DNA of 64,000 nucleotides from Peribacillus asahii (GCF_004006295.1 NZ_CP026095.1:2528001-2592000); one strand, 5' to 3'. Shown: positions 16,881-26,600, counted from the stretch's first letter. Numbers and translations are program-made. The notes: a model not told the origin generated them from the letters alone.

Positions 16881-17885
16881 TTATTTTTCTTTTGCAATTT
16901 CTTTTCTATTAGGAGCAAGTGGAGGCTGCTCTAACCATTTATTTTGCACCATAATATTAAACCACTTTTTAATAACCATAAGATTTTGTAGAATGGTGCT
17001 TTCGTAAGTGGCTACAAGGTCTGTTCGCATGGCTGTTGCTAGACCTGTCCCATGATAAATCTGTGCAGTTTGGAACAAGAGACCCATATGATACATCATT
17101 AACTTATCGGAAAAAGGAGAGTTCGTTGAAGTAGTCACTTCTGTTTCCCATGACTTAGGACTTGGTAAATTATCCTTTTGCATTATTTTTAGAAAGTCCT
17201 TTATTTGTTCATCAGCCGTTTTCTCGGAATCCTCTAAAAATTTTCTTACTTCTTTTGTTTGAGCGACTTGACTGAATGCAATAGAAAGAGTTTTAGTCAT
17301 AATACTCTTTTTAAGGTTGAAAGAAATACTTATGATTTCTGTCGCTGCTAACATTCTACCCTTTCCGAAAAATCCATCTTTAAAATCCTGACTAGAAATA
17401 AATTCAGGATTTTCAGCAGGATAAAATAAAGGATCTCTCTGAAAGCTTCCTTTCTCGAGTAATAAGTCAATTGTTTGATGATACATTCGCTTCCCATCAT
17501 TATCACATGAGTCGTAAAAATACCTTAAGTCCTCTCTGACAGAAACGCCTAATGAAGTTGAATGTCCTAGCAAACCATGTAAAGTCATGATATGTAAATA
17601 GTTTAGGCAAAATATATCAGTAAACAGTCTCTCTGTACCTTTATTGAGGTCAGATTCAGTAAATCCAATTGGAACTGGAAATCCTTCGTTCTCTATAAAA
17701 GTTGCGATTTGTTTCTTTTGTTTTGCAAACGTCTCGATTGCATCTTGAAAAATAGATTTTATGGACTCGTCCTCAATAATGGAGACCATATATCTGTTTA
17801 CAATATCAACAGCTGTTCCATTTACATACTCTCCCCACAAAGATCCTATTTCGGAAGATGTGAGTTTTAATTTATCTTTATCCAC
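16881..17885 (-). CDS. DUF3231 family protein
   Basis: A 334-residue protein made of two similar helical halves of about 160 residues (LTSSEIGSLWGEYVNGTAVD at the start, and a second unit with LMMYHMGLLFQTAQIYHGTG). This is the DUF3231 pattern, with a ferritin-like four-helix arrangement and conserved Asp/Glu/His, found mainly in spore-formers. The function is unknown. It starts with GTG after AAGAGGTGAT. It lies 26 bp upstream of the frameshifted membrane gene on the same strand, so the two may form an operon. Confidence 0.85.
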   Translation of the reverse strand: MDKDKLKLTSSEIGSLWGEYVNGTAVDIVNRYMVSIIEDESIKSIFQDAIETFAKQKKQIATFIENEGFPVPIGFTESDLNKGTERLFTDIFCLNYLHIMTLHGLLGHSTSLGVSVREDLRYFYDSCDNDGKRMYHQTIDLLLEKGSFQRDPLFYPAENPEFISSQDFKDGFFGKGRMLAATEIISISFNLKKSIMTKTLSIAFSQVAQTKEVRKFLEDSEKTADEQIKDFLKIMQKDNLPSPKSWETEVTTSTNSPFSDKLMMYHMGLLFQTAQIYHGTGLATAMRTDLVATYESTILQNLMVIKKWFNIMVQNKWLEQPPLAPNRKEIAKEK

Positions 17886-18006
17886 GTTATCACCTCTTGG
17901 ATATTATTTACCAATATAGCTAGCGATATGAATTTCTTTGAATAATAAGAGAACATTCCACTGAATTTCACTAAGAAGAAATTTATGAAGAAGATTAAAG
18001 CTCACT

Positions 18007-18041
18007 AAAAAAGGCAAGCACAATTCTATGCTTACCTTTTT
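18007..18041 (-). terminator. Intrinsic terminator
   Basis: Arms AAAAAGGTAAGCA and its partner (18029-18041 and 18008-18020) pair on the minus strand with one U-G wobble and carry a T run. Confidence 0.65.
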
Positions 18042-18085
18042 CTACAACAACGCGAATTAGGCGATACTTGCGGAATACTCCATAC

Positions 18086-18205
18086 TTAAGTTAAAGATGG
18101 CATTCTTAACAAAGATGTTAATCTGTTGGTTGTATTACTAATTAAGAATGCTACTCTAATACCCAAAATAATTAAGCTTGAGAATAAGCTAAAAAGAATA
18201 TTCAA
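18086..18205 (-). CDS. Possible small hydrophobic peptide
   Basis: A 39-codon ORF starts with TTG 6 bases after GGAGGG and reads a hydrophobic helix (LFSLFSSLIILGIRVAFLI) with a short basic tail. A 9-bp palindrome lies just upstream and a terminator just downstream. The layout resembles a small regulated membrane peptide, but there is no independent support for translation. Confidence 0.3.
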   Translation of the reverse strand: MNILFSLFSSLIILGIRVAFLISNTTNRLTSLLRMPSLT

Positions 18206-18228
18206 AGTATATCCCTCCACATTGAAGT

Positions 18229-18248
18229 TTAGCGTTATTTAACGCTAA
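18229..18248. promoter_or_regulatory. Palindrome, possible operator
   Basis: TTAGCGTTA and TAACGCTAA are separated by two bases (18229-18248). It lies 10 bases upstream of the GGAGGG site of the small ORF at 18086-18205 and could be an operator or 5' hairpin. Confidence 0.4.
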
Positions 18249-18350
18249 GGCTTATTATAAATCTGAGAAGCAAATTTATTCAGTGTGGTACTCAATCAAA
18301 AAGTTATTTTCATTCAAATTTCGATGATAATATATAATAAAAGAGAAGTT

Positions 18351-18380
18351 GCTTATTCAACTGACGGGGGCTTTAGTAAA
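18351..18380 (+). repeat. Short dispersed repeat, copy 2
   Basis: Matches the segment at 3272-3301 at about 23 of 30 bases, including the shared GCTTTAGT core. As at the other copy, a strong hairpin follows directly. Confidence 0.45.
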
Positions 18381-18435
18381 AAAACAAATCCTAATTTTAT
18401 CTTTGAGTTGCATAGATAAAATTAGGATTTGTTTT
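18381..18435. terminator. Bidirectional intrinsic terminator
   Basis: A perfect 22-bp stem, from AAAACAAATCC onward (18381-18402 paired with 18414-18435), with an 11-base loop and T residues on both strands. Confidence 0.8.
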
Positions 18436-18557
18436 AATGAGCAATTCTTAACGTTGTAAATCGGAAATGCTAGCTGTACTCCTATAAAGAAGGCTAAGTG
18501 GAATACATTGTTTAGAATTTTATATGAATATTGTTTTTTTATTTTAATGTATGTTTA

Positions 18558-18818
18558 CTATTTCATGATGTCTTTCTTAGTCCGTTGCTCAAACAAACTA
18601 AGAAAAACATTAACAATTTCGGGGTCGAATTGTGTCCCTTTATTTTTTTGAATCTCGTTAAGAATGTATTCAAGATTAAGTTCATTTCTATAAACACGTT
18701 TGGAAGACATGGCATCAAAGGTATCTGCTACAGCAACTATTCGGGCAACTAATGGTATTTGTCTTCCCTTTAATCCTGTTGGGTAACCTTTACCATTCTT
18801 CAGAGTTTTTAATAACCA
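18558..18818 (-). pseudogene. C-terminal fragment of an HD-GYP protein
   Basis: The fragment reads NGKGYPTGLKG, then ARIVAVADTFDAMSS and a YRNEL segment, all signatures of the HD-GYP domain that hydrolyses cyclic di-GMP. The catalytic HD pair and any sensor domain are missing. The frame meets an integrase fragment at about 18815-18822 on the opposite strand, so the 5' part was lost by insertion or deletion. It would be inactive. Confidence 0.85.
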
Positions 18819-18821
18819 GGG

Positions 18822-19081
18822 CAAATGGTAAAGAAATGGGCGAGTATGGTGTAAACAAAGCGATTGCTTATATTTTAAAGAAAACAAATCTGCACCACAT
18901 TTCTCCACATGGATTGCGCCATACACACGCCGTTATGTTATTGGAAAGTGGTGCTGATATTAAGTTTGTGAGTGAACGTCTTGGTCATGCGACCATAAAA
19001 ATGACAGCAGATGTGTACCTGCATATCACAAAAAAATACGAAGCCGAGAATTTATTAAAACTCGAGTCATATTTAAGTTAA
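18822..19081 (+). pseudogene. Integrase C-terminal fragment
   Basis: About 86 codons of a tyrosine recombinase catalytic domain remain: SPHGLRHTHAVMLLESGADI, FVSERLGHATIKM and DVYLHITKKY, giving the R-H, H and Tyr residues of the active site. The first catalytic arginine and the core-binding domain are absent. An open frame starts at 18752, but its first 23 codons derive from the HD-GYP side. It is followed by GGGCAAATGGTGGGCA, which resembles GGGCAAAAATCGGGCA after the first remnant. Confidence 0.85.
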
Positions 19082-19111
19082 TTGAAAAGAAGGTGGGCAA
19101 ATGGTGGGCAA

Positions 19112-19134
19112 GTTGAGGCTTGATAAGCCTCAAC
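19112..19134. repeat. Hairpin without T run between pabBC and the integrase fragment
   Basis: GTTGAGGCTT (19112-19121) and its complement (19125-19134) form a perfect 10-bp stem. It lies 10 bp beyond the pabBC stop but lacks a T run on either strand. It may be the old pabBC terminator whose T run was replaced when an element inserted. Confidence 0.5.
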
Positions 19135-19144
19135 GCCCGTCATA

Positions 19145-20872
19145 TCACATCATTTCACACCTTATCCATTTACGTACGCTGTTAATAAACCAAACCTCCT
19201 CAGCTTTTAGCAACTCTGCCTTCGTAATCACTTTCTCCTCGATTTCTTTTTGAAGCAATAATTGCTTGCGGAACGTACCTGCCAGCAACCCACATTCAAC
19301 AGGAGGAGTGTACAATTTTCCATTCAACTTAACGACAACATTTCCATTCGTAAATTCAGTGATTTCCTCGTTTTCATTCCAAAGCAATACATCAAACACA
19401 TTTTGTTTTGAAAATGTTTCATAAGCTTGACGATTTGTCGTTTTAAAATAAACAAATGGATGATTTGTCTTGATTGGAGAATCAGCCAATCTAATTGAAA
19501 TTGTAGAATATGCATCTTCAATTGTCATCCCGCTAACTTCTACTTTGTTTGTTTTTGAAACAACTAAACGTACTTTATATAAACCATCCGAATGCTGCTC
19601 CGCAAATTGATGGAGCTCATTTGTCACATCTTCTTCGACAATCGGAAATTGAAAATATTCAGCTGCTTCCATTAATCTTTTGATATGGTGATGAAATAAA
19701 TAATATTCACCATTTTCTAATCGAAATGACTCTAACAATTGAAAGTCAGGTCGAACTTCCGTTAACAATTTTGCTTTTAAGAACGCTTCTGCATATTCTT
19801 CGCTTAGTACCGAATCCCAAGTAATTCCGCCACCGGCTCCATATTCGGCACGCCCTGTTTCTGTATCAATCCAAACGGTGCGAATCGGTACATTAAAGAT
19901 GGCCTCACGTTCAGGTGTGATATAGCCGATAGCGCCACAATATACTTCTCTTGGGGAATCTTCAACATGTGTAATAATGTCCATCGTTTTAATTTTCGGA
20001 GCTCCTGTTATGGAACCACATGGAAAAAGTGCTTTAAAAATATCAGTAATCGTTGTATGTTCTTTCGTTTTTGCTTTCACAGTAGACGTCATTTGCCACA
20101 CAGTTGGATACTGTTCAATTTCAAACAATGCTGGAACATGAACTGATCCATTTTCTGCAATAACACTCACATCATTTCGTAATAAATCAACAATCATGAC
20201 ATTTTCCGCTTGGTTTTTTGCAGATTCAGCCAGCCAACTAGCTTGTTCTCGATCCTGCTCTAGAAATAGCCCTCTTTTCACCGTTCCTTTCATTGGTTTT
20301 GTTGTAATCACATCATCTCTCCAATGAAAAAACAATTCCGGTGATGCCGATAAAATTCGATAGTTTCCTATATGTAAATAAGCACTGTAATCCGAATTCT
20401 GTGCCTTCTCTAACTGTTGATAAAAGGCAAAATCATCTCCTTCAAATTGTGCTTGTAAACGTAAGGTATAGTTCACTTGATAAGTATTGCCTTTTTTTAT
20501 TTCTGTTTTAATGTTTGTAAAGCCTGCCTCATATTGCTCTTTTGATGTGCTGGAAGTCCAATTGGATAATTGAAAAGATCCAGTATTGCACTCCTTCAAA
20601 AAAGTTGGTTGTTCAAAAATCCCAAACCAAAGCAGCGGCATTCTTTCCCCCTGTTTCACCATAAAAGCCGAATCAAATGCTGGTGCAGCTTCATAGGAAA
20701 CATAGCCCGCGGCATAATACCCTTGATCAACATAAGCTTGTACTTCCAGCATTTTCGTTAGCACTTCATCTAGATTAGATGTTTCGACGATTTGCTTTGG
20801 ATGTGTAAAAAAAAGCGGTTGTTTAATTCCCTGTTCGTTTGCAAAATGAAAAAATAATGAGTTTTGTTCCAT
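19145..20872 (-). CDS. pabB: Aminodeoxychorismate synthase component I fused to aminodeoxychorismate lyase (PabB-PabC)
   Basis: The 575-residue protein carries both late steps of p-aminobenzoate synthesis for folate. Residues about 100-350 form the chorismate-binding PabB domain, with NYTLRL, SASPELFF, PMKGTVKRG, the ENVMIVDLLRND motif and GSITGAPK. Residues about 365-575 form a class IV PLP-type lyase domain like PabC (LFHHHIKRLMEAA, YKVRLVVS, ITEFTNGNVVVK, CGLLAGTFR). The glutaminase PabA is not in the window. The gene is monocistronic. Such fusions occur in several Firmicutes. The start codon has a GAGG site close by. Confidence 0.93.
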   Translation of the reverse strand: MEQNSLFFHFANEQGIKQPLFFTHPKQIVETSNLDEVLTKMLEVQAYVDQGYYAAGYVSYEAAPAFDSAFMVKQGERMPLLWFGIFEQPTFLKECNTGSFQLSNWTSSTSKEQYEAGFTNIKTEIKKGNTYQVNYTLRLQAQFEGDDFAFYQQLEKAQNSDYSAYLHIGNYRILSASPELFFHWRDDVITTKPMKGTVKRGLFLEQDREQASWLAESAKNQAENVMIVDLLRNDVSVIAENGSVHVPALFEIEQYPTVWQMTSTVKAKTKEHTTITDIFKALFPCGSITGAPKIKTMDIITHVEDSPREVYCGAIGYITPEREAIFNVPIRTVWIDTETGRAEYGAGGGITWDSVLSEEYAEAFLKAKLLTEVRPDFQLLESFRLENGEYYLFHHHIKRLMEAAEYFQFPIVEEDVTNELHQFAEQHSDGLYKVRLVVSKTNKVEVSGMTIEDAYSTISIRLADSPIKTNHPFVYFKTTNRQAYETFSKQNVFDVLLWNENEEITEFTNGNVVVKLNGKLYTPPVECGLLAGTFRKQLLLQKEIEEKVITKAELLKAEEVWFINSVRKWIRCEMM

Positions 20873-20974
20873 ACATACCTCTTGTTAACATAATATAATT
20901 ATAATCAATTCATTTTTATAAATCATCCATGAGATATTCGTTTGAACCCTCATGAATGATTCTTTCATTTTATT

Positions 20975-21979
20975 TTATTTCATTCCTACTACTTCTGCTA
21001 CCATTTCAAAAGAACGAAGACGTGCTTGATGATTGTAAGTTGTTGTAGCAATAATGATTTCGTCTGCATTCGTATTTTGCGCTAAATTCTCTAATCGCTT
21101 TTTCACTTCTTCATGTGTGCCAATAATCGTATTTTGTAACTGCTTCATTACGAGACTTTTTTCATATTCTGACCAAAGATTCTCCATTGAATCCACAGGT
21201 GGTGGTAATTGGCCGGGTGTATTACGAATGAGATTTAGGAATTGCTGTTGATGAGAAGTCGCGATTCGCTGCGCTTCTTCCATTGTATCTGCCGCATACA
21301 CATTTACTGCTACCATCACATGCGGCCCGTCTAGCACTTCAGAAGGTTTAAAGTATTGACGATACCTAGCAAGGGCTAATTGCATATTTTCCGGTGAGAA
21401 ATGGCTGGCAAATGAAAAAGGTAACCCAAGTTCCGCTGCAAGCACAGCACTAAAGCCGCTCGAACCAAGCAGCCAAATGGGAATGTCTTGTCCTTCCCCT
21501 GGAATCGCCCGTACGCGATTATTACGTGAAGCAGGATTTAGATACATCCTTAACTCAGCTAATTGTTCAGGAAAATCTTGACCTTGATTGCGAGGGTCGC
21601 GTCTAAGAGCCACTGCTGTTTGTTGATCACTGCCTGGTGCACGCCCTAATCCTAAATCAATTCTCCCTGGATACATTGCTTCTAGTGTACCAAATTGTTC
21701 CGCAATGACAAGCGGTGAATGATTAGGCAGCATAATTCCACCTGAACCAACACGAATCGTTTTCGTCGCATTCGCTACATAACCAATGACAACAGATGTA
21801 GCTGAACTTGCAATGCCTGGCATATTATGATGCTCAGCAAGCCAATAACGATGGTACCCCCACTTTTCTGCATGCTGTGCAAGATCGACTGAATGTTGAA
21901 ATGATTCGGCAGGTGAACCACCAACGGTAATTTGTGCTAAATCTAATATGGAAAATTTTATATTTGATAATGTGTCCAC
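20975..21979 (-). CDS. Luciferase-like (LLM class) flavin-dependent monooxygenase
   Basis: This TIM-barrel protein belongs to the bacterial luciferase-like family: [13 protein letters not shown] at the N-terminus, [15 protein letters not shown], then [22 protein letters not shown] and [13 protein letters not shown]. Members use FMNH2 or F420; the natural substrate here is unknown. I prefer the GTG start at 21979, preceded by AGAAGTGA, because relatives begin shortly before FSILDL; an in-frame start at 22012 is also open and would add eleven residues. The gene is transcribed alone, with no flavin reductase partner next to it. Confidence 0.88.
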   Translation of the reverse strand: MDTLSNIKFSILDLAQITVGGSPAESFQHSVDLAQHAEKWGYHRYWLAEHHNMPGIASSATSVVIGYVANATKTIRVGSGGIMLPNHSPLVIAEQFGTLEAMYPGRIDLGLGRAPGSDQQTAVALRRDPRNQGQDFPEQLAELRMYLNPASRNNRVRAIPGEGQDIPIWLLGSSGFSAVLAAELGLPFSFASHFSPENMQLALARYRQYFKPSEVLDGPHVMVAVNVYAADTMEEAQRIATSHQQQFLNLIRNTPGQLPPPVDSMENLWSEYEKSLVMKQLQNTIIGTHEEVKKRLENLAQNTNADEIIIATTTYNHQARLRSFEMVAEVVGMK

Positions 21980-22302
21980 TTTATTCACTTCTTTCTTCAT
22001 TAGATGATGCAATACATTGTCATCTTATATTAAGATAACCTAAAAATGCATCCAATTTGCTTGATTGCAATAAAACAACCTTACTAATTTATCTATTTGT
22101 TTTACACTTTATTTGGAATGAACGATTATTAAGTATTCTATCGAGGTCATTTATTGAATACAAATAAATTGAATGTGTTTGGTGGATAAATCGTTTAAAT
22201 TAGCCAATAAAATCTCGTTTCAATTGGTAAATTGTTGTATCCGATTGATAAATTGACAAAAATCGTATTCTGACGAGGTGAAATTTTAAATATAAAATTT
22301 AG

Positions 22303-22334
22303 AACAAAAAGACGAGCACGTTCGTATGCCCGCC
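22303..22334 (-). terminator. Intrinsic terminator of the helicase gene
   Basis: On the minus strand GGCGGGCA pairs with TGCTCGTC through two G-U wobbles (22327-22334 and 22311-22318), followed by TTTTTG. It starts 11 bp after the helicase stop codon. Confidence 0.75.
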
Positions 22335-22344
22335 TTTTTCGTGC

Positions 22345-24585
22345 TTATTCTGATACAATCACTTGATTGATAAATTGTTCAGCCATTACAGCTGAATCTA
22401 GCCTGGCTGCAATAAACGGTGGCTGCACCCGATTGTTTGCTTCAACAGGAACACCCAACCAGACAAATCTTTGATCGATGATAATGAACGGAAATGCAAT
22501 GGCTGTTAGTATAAAACGATTGGCGGGAAGCTCACGATTTATTTTGGGTGAAATAAGCGTAATATTCGCTGAACAGTTTTGTAGTACCGGCAGCCATTCA
22601 TCCGGTAATTGAAAAGAATTAGGTAAAGCTACGATGATGTCTCGCTTTGCTGACGTTAAATCATCAAATAGTTTTTCTAATTTTCTTGCATGCATCCATT
22701 GTAAACGAGGATGCTGATGCTTGACCCACTGGCCAATTTCATTTGTTTGAACTAGTTGGCGATGCTGTGTTTGATGATCGACTAATTGGCGGATTGTTTT
22801 ACTGCGATATACAAATTTCTTTACAAAATTGGTATCACATACATGAATAAACTTTCCTTTTGTACGCGTAATCGCTACATTTATTAAGCGTTCACTATCT
22901 TTTCCCATCAGTAGTAATCCTGCACGATTTTGCGGATAGCTATCAACCGTATCAAAAATCATCATATCACGCTCACTGCCTTGAAAACGATGAACAGTGG
23001 CCGCAATCAAATCGGCTGTTTGACGCTCCTTTGCATATATATCATTTAATAGCAATTCCATTAAATCGGCTTGCGCACGATACGGCGTCACATAGCCAAT
23101 CGAACGAGCACCATCGATATAAGCTTCATGAAGCAGTTGAAAGGAGAGCAGCAATTGCCAAGGATTCACTCGTGAATGAGTCGTTCGCTCTGACACACAA
23201 TATTCTCCCGAAAAACTCGTATTTAACAAAATGGAAGCTCGATTCATAAAAGGCTCCATTTCAGCAATCGACTTTCTACTTTCCTCCACACTTTTGTGAT
23301 CACCAACAAAGTCATGATAAATATAATGATTCGTAAAAGCAGAAATTTCCGGATGCATGCGTCGCTGTTCTTTTAAAAGAAATAAATGCGGATGCAGCTC
23401 TCCGGCTTCGACAACGGTTGCTACCCCCGAACGATGAAAAACATCTTCCTTTAACCATTGCTTCACAATCGCATCTTTAGCTGCAGCAATTGGCGGCAAT
23501 TGCTTAAAATCACCGCAAACGATGATATGTTTCGCGAGTGAAGCAGCAAAAGCCACTTGCGGCACATAGGCCATACTCGCTTCATCTAATATCACGACAT
23601 CATATTCTTGCTCATAAATGGTAGCATCCGTTGCCGCCTTCGCCAATGTGGTTCCAATTATTTTCGCTTCTTTTATAAAGCTCATCTCTTTTTGACGAAT
23701 TTTCTCTAAAATTCTTGCCAGCTTTTTCTCTAATTCAATTAATTGTTCTGAATCGCGTACGCTAAAAGAGCCGGCTAAATCCTGCTTTAACAGTCGTTTT
23801 TCTTCTATTAATTGTTCTTTTTCTTTTAGCAAGCTTGGTTCTTTTTTTTGCAGCAGCTGACCGGAAACAATATCTTCATGCTTCGTTAAGCTTTCTCCAA
23901 TTTGGGTGCCATAACGAAGCACTTCTCCTTCTTGAAATCGATCTTTCTTCTTCACAAAAGCAGAAATTTCCGCCATTAACACATCGACAGCTTGATTGCT
24001 ATGCGCTAAAATAAGCACCTTTTTCTCTTTTAAATAGTGGTTGGAAGCCGTTCGGGCCAGCGTATACGTTTTGCCTGTTCCCGGCGGTCCCCAAACGAAT
24101 GTAACCGGATTATATTTAGAACGCAAAAACAGTTCTTTTACAGCCGTTTGCCCGCTTTCATTTGGATGCTTTGCTGGCATAGAAGGGTCCATTAATCGCT
24201 TAATTCGTAAGCGCTTTTGCTTGCTTTTCGCCGCTTCTAGTAAACGGCTTATTAGTTGTTCTAACAACTCCCACGGATCATGGAAAAGAAATGCTTCACT
24301 TATTACATCTCCAAGTGAACGGTCAAATGCTAGAATGATGCTTTTCCCTTCTGAAGATAAAATGCGTCCCTTCTCCTTTATTCCTCCCCACTCCATGCGA
24401 ACCGAACTGCCTACTGGGATTTTAACAGATATACCTGTTTCAAAATAATACGTATAAGCCTCGCCACTTGAAAGCTGTTTTCCATTTGAAATTAAATATT
24501 TTGTGCTTCCAAACTTTTTCAAATGGAGAATTTCAAGCTGCAGGGCCTCTTGCCATTCTTTAATATATTCTATCGTTGAATTCAT
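22345..24585 (-). CDS. Superfamily 1 (Upf1/Dna2-like) DNA/RNA helicase
   Basis: The 746-residue protein has the AAA_11/AAA_12 helicase core: Walker A WGPPGTGKTYTLAR (about 164-177), DEASMAYVPQ as motif II, GDFKQLPP as motif III, YRAQADLMELLL, HRFQGSERDMMIFD as motif V and NVAITRTKGKF as motif VI. A beta-barrel-like N-terminal domain precedes it and a C-terminal phospholipase D-like extension with IIVALPNSF and ITLISPK follows. It unwinds nucleic acid with ATP; the precise role is unknown. It is monocistronic with terminators on both sides. Confidence 0.9.
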   Translation of the reverse strand: MNSTIEYIKEWQEALQLEILHLKKFGSTKYLISNGKQLSSGEAYTYYFETGISVKIPVGSSVRMEWGGIKEKGRILSSEGKSIILAFDRSLGDVISEAFLFHDPWELLEQLISRLLEAAKSKQKRLRIKRLMDPSMPAKHPNESGQTAVKELFLRSKYNPVTFVWGPPGTGKTYTLARTASNHYLKEKKVLILAHSNQAVDVLMAEISAFVKKKDRFQEGEVLRYGTQIGESLTKHEDIVSGQLLQKKEPSLLKEKEQLIEEKRLLKQDLAGSFSVRDSEQLIELEKKLARILEKIRQKEMSFIKEAKIIGTTLAKAATDATIYEQEYDVVILDEASMAYVPQVAFAASLAKHIIVCGDFKQLPPIAAAKDAIVKQWLKEDVFHRSGVATVVEAGELHPHLFLLKEQRRMHPEISAFTNHYIYHDFVGDHKSVEESRKSIAEMEPFMNRASILLNTSFSGEYCVSERTTHSRVNPWQLLLSFQLLHEAYIDGARSIGYVTPYRAQADLMELLLNDIYAKERQTADLIAATVHRFQGSERDMMIFDTVDSYPQNRAGLLLMGKDSERLINVAITRTKGKFIHVCDTNFVKKFVYRSKTIRQLVDHQTQHRQLVQTNEIGQWVKHQHPRLQWMHARKLEKLFDDLTSAKRDIIVALPNSFQLPDEWLPVLQNCSANITLISPKINRELPANRFILTAIAFPFIIIDQRFVWLGVPVEANNRVQPPFIAARLDSAVMAEQFINQVIVSE

Positions 24586-24615
24586 CTTTCTCTTCCCTTG
24601 GTTTCCTTATAATAG

Positions 24616-24652
24616 ATAAACAGGCTCAATCGAATCGATTGAGCCTGTTTTT
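24616..24652 (-). terminator. Intrinsic terminator of pepF
   Basis: A perfect 15-bp stem, AAACAGGCTCAATCG with its complement (24618-24632 and 24636-24650), a 3-base loop, and T residues on each side. Confidence 0.88.
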
Positions 24653-24701
24653 CAGACATCTTACTATATCATTTTTCTTAAATTTATACCAACAGGAATT
24701 A

Positions 24702-26498
24702 TTACTTTTCCATTAATTCAACAAATTCGTCAACAAGATCATTAAAGATACGTAAAGCATTAGCAATCGGTTCTGGTTTCGTTAAATCAACTCCAGCTTT
24801 TTTCAATAATGCAAGAGGCTTGTCGGAGCTTCCACTTTTTAAAAACGTTAAATAATTTTCTAATGCCTCTTTGTCTCCGGACAAAATCGTATCAGCAATA
24901 ATAATCGCAGATGTATAGCCTGTTGCGTATTTGTAAACGTAGAACGGGCGATAAAAATGTGGAATCCGTGTCCAGCCGTATTTGACTTCATCATCAAAAA
25001 CAAGATCTTCTCCATTATATGTTCGGAAAATGGACTCATATACCCCATTAAAGACATCAGCATTCAATGGTTCATCTTGCTCCGCTTTTTCATGAACTGT
25101 TTTTTCAAACTCCGCAAACATTACTTGTGTAAAGAACGTTCCTTTAAAGCTGTCAATAAAATGATTCAGTAAATGTTTTTTCTTATCGATTTCTTTTGTC
25201 GTCTTTAATAAATGACGGATTAATAAAATCTCATTGACTGTTGACGCCACTTCTGCAACAAAAATAGAATAACCAGCTGAAATGCGCGGCTGATGAGTAG
25301 AACTGAAATATGAATGCATGCCATGACCACATTCATGAGCTAACGTGAACACACTATCTAAATCATCTCGATGATTTAATAAAATAAATGGATGCACGCC
25401 ATATACTCCAAGGTTATAGGCTCCCGAACGCTTCCCAGGTGTTTCGCGGACATCTAGATAACGATTTTCTTTAAAACTCGCTAATGTTGACGTGTATTCT
25501 TCACCAAGCGGCTTTAATGCTTCGAGCATAAGTGCATAGCCTTCTTCATAAGAAATTTCCTCTTTTGCACCTTGTACTAACGGTACACTTAAATCATACG
25601 CACGTAACTCATCGACCCCTAATACTTTCTTTCGCAATTGCATATATTTTTTCATTGGGGCTATGTTTTGTTTAGTTGACATAATCAAATTATCATAAAC
25701 TTCTTTCGGTACTTCATCACTAAATAATGATTTTTCTAAAGCAGATGGATAATTTCTTAATCTTGACATATTGACATTATTGCGAATGGCTGCTGCAAGT
25801 GTGGAGCCAATCGTGTTTTTCAATTGAACATACGGTTTATAATAAGCTTTATAAGCTTCTTTTCGCTTATCACGATCTTCTTCCTCCATTAACTTCGCAT
25901 ACATACCACGTGTTAGTTCTACTTTGTCTCCGGATTCCGTTGTCACATTTCCAAACTTGATATCTGCGTTATTAATCATACCAAACGTTTTTTGCGGGGC
26001 TGACATTGCCTCACCAATTTGAGAAATAACCGCTTCTTGCTCTTTTGTTAAAACATGGGCTTTATATCGATAAGAATCCCATAAATCTTCTTCAAAATAT
26101 TCTAACCCTTTCACTTCTGCTATGTAGCTCTTTAATGTAGATTCTTCCAAACTTAACAAAAAGGGCATAAAAAATGAAGTGGCCTGACTAATTTTTCTCC
26201 CTAATTGGCCCGCACGATCCAGCAAAGCTTGCGATTCGCTATTTCTTGTATCTAAATCCGTTTGCAGCATCGCATAAACATATAATTTATTGTATGCACT
26301 CCCAAGCTCTTCACTTGCATGAAGGTATTCATATAAATCCTTAGCATTATGAATCGCTCCATCATACGCTTTAAGCGGATCAATGTTCTTTGATACTCGT
26401 TCAAAATCCGCTTCCCATTGTTCCTGGCTTTCATAAATATCCGCTAAATTCCACTTTTCTTCTTCTTTTACTTCTTCACGTGTTTTAAACGTTTGCAT
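24702..26498 (-). CDS. pepF: Oligoendopeptidase F
   Basis: A 598-residue cytosolic M3-family zinc peptidase that cuts peptides of roughly 7-17 residues. The zinc site HECGHGMHSYF lies near residue 390, with a downstream glutamate in AEVASTVNE as the third ligand. The first half is helical and the length equals typical PepF. The start follows AGGGAGTGAT. In B. subtilis, PepF overproduction slows sporulation by degrading a PhrA-type peptide; that link is family knowledge, not visible here. It is monocistronic with a clear terminator. Confidence 0.95.
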   Translation of the reverse strand: MQTFKTREEVKEEEKWNLADIYESQEQWEADFERVSKNIDPLKAYDGAIHNAKDLYEYLHASEELGSAYNKLYVYAMLQTDLDTRNSESQALLDRAGQLGRKISQATSFFMPFLLSLEESTLKSYIAEVKGLEYFEEDLWDSYRYKAHVLTKEQEAVISQIGEAMSAPQKTFGMINNADIKFGNVTTESGDKVELTRGMYAKLMEEEDRDKRKEAYKAYYKPYVQLKNTIGSTLAAAIRNNVNMSRLRNYPSALEKSLFSDEVPKEVYDNLIMSTKQNIAPMKKYMQLRKKVLGVDELRAYDLSVPLVQGAKEEISYEEGYALMLEALKPLGEEYTSTLASFKENRYLDVRETPGKRSGAYNLGVYGVHPFILLNHRDDLDSVFTLAHECGHGMHSYFSSTHQPRISAGYSIFVAEVASTVNEILLIRHLLKTTKEIDKKKHLLNHFIDSFKGTFFTQVMFAEFEKTVHEKAEQDEPLNADVFNGVYESIFRTYNGEDLVFDDEVKYGWTRIPHFYRPFYVYKYATGYTSAIIIADTILSGDKEALENYLTFLKSGSSDKPLALLKKAGVDLTKPEPIANALRIFNDLVDEFVELMEK

Positions 26499-26556
26499 AG
26501 CATCACTCCCTTTCTTATTCTTCTCTTTATTATAAGCGAACCACGGAAAAAAACTG

Positions 26557-26590
26557 CATGAAAAGCACCAGCATGGAAGTCATACTGGTG
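26557..26590 (-). terminator. Intrinsic terminator of the azoreductase gene
   Basis: Arms CACCAGTATG and CATGCTGGTG on the minus strand (26581-26590 and 26566-26575) pair with one wobble and are followed by TTTT. Confidence 0.75.
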
Positions 26591-26600
26591 TTTAAACAAT

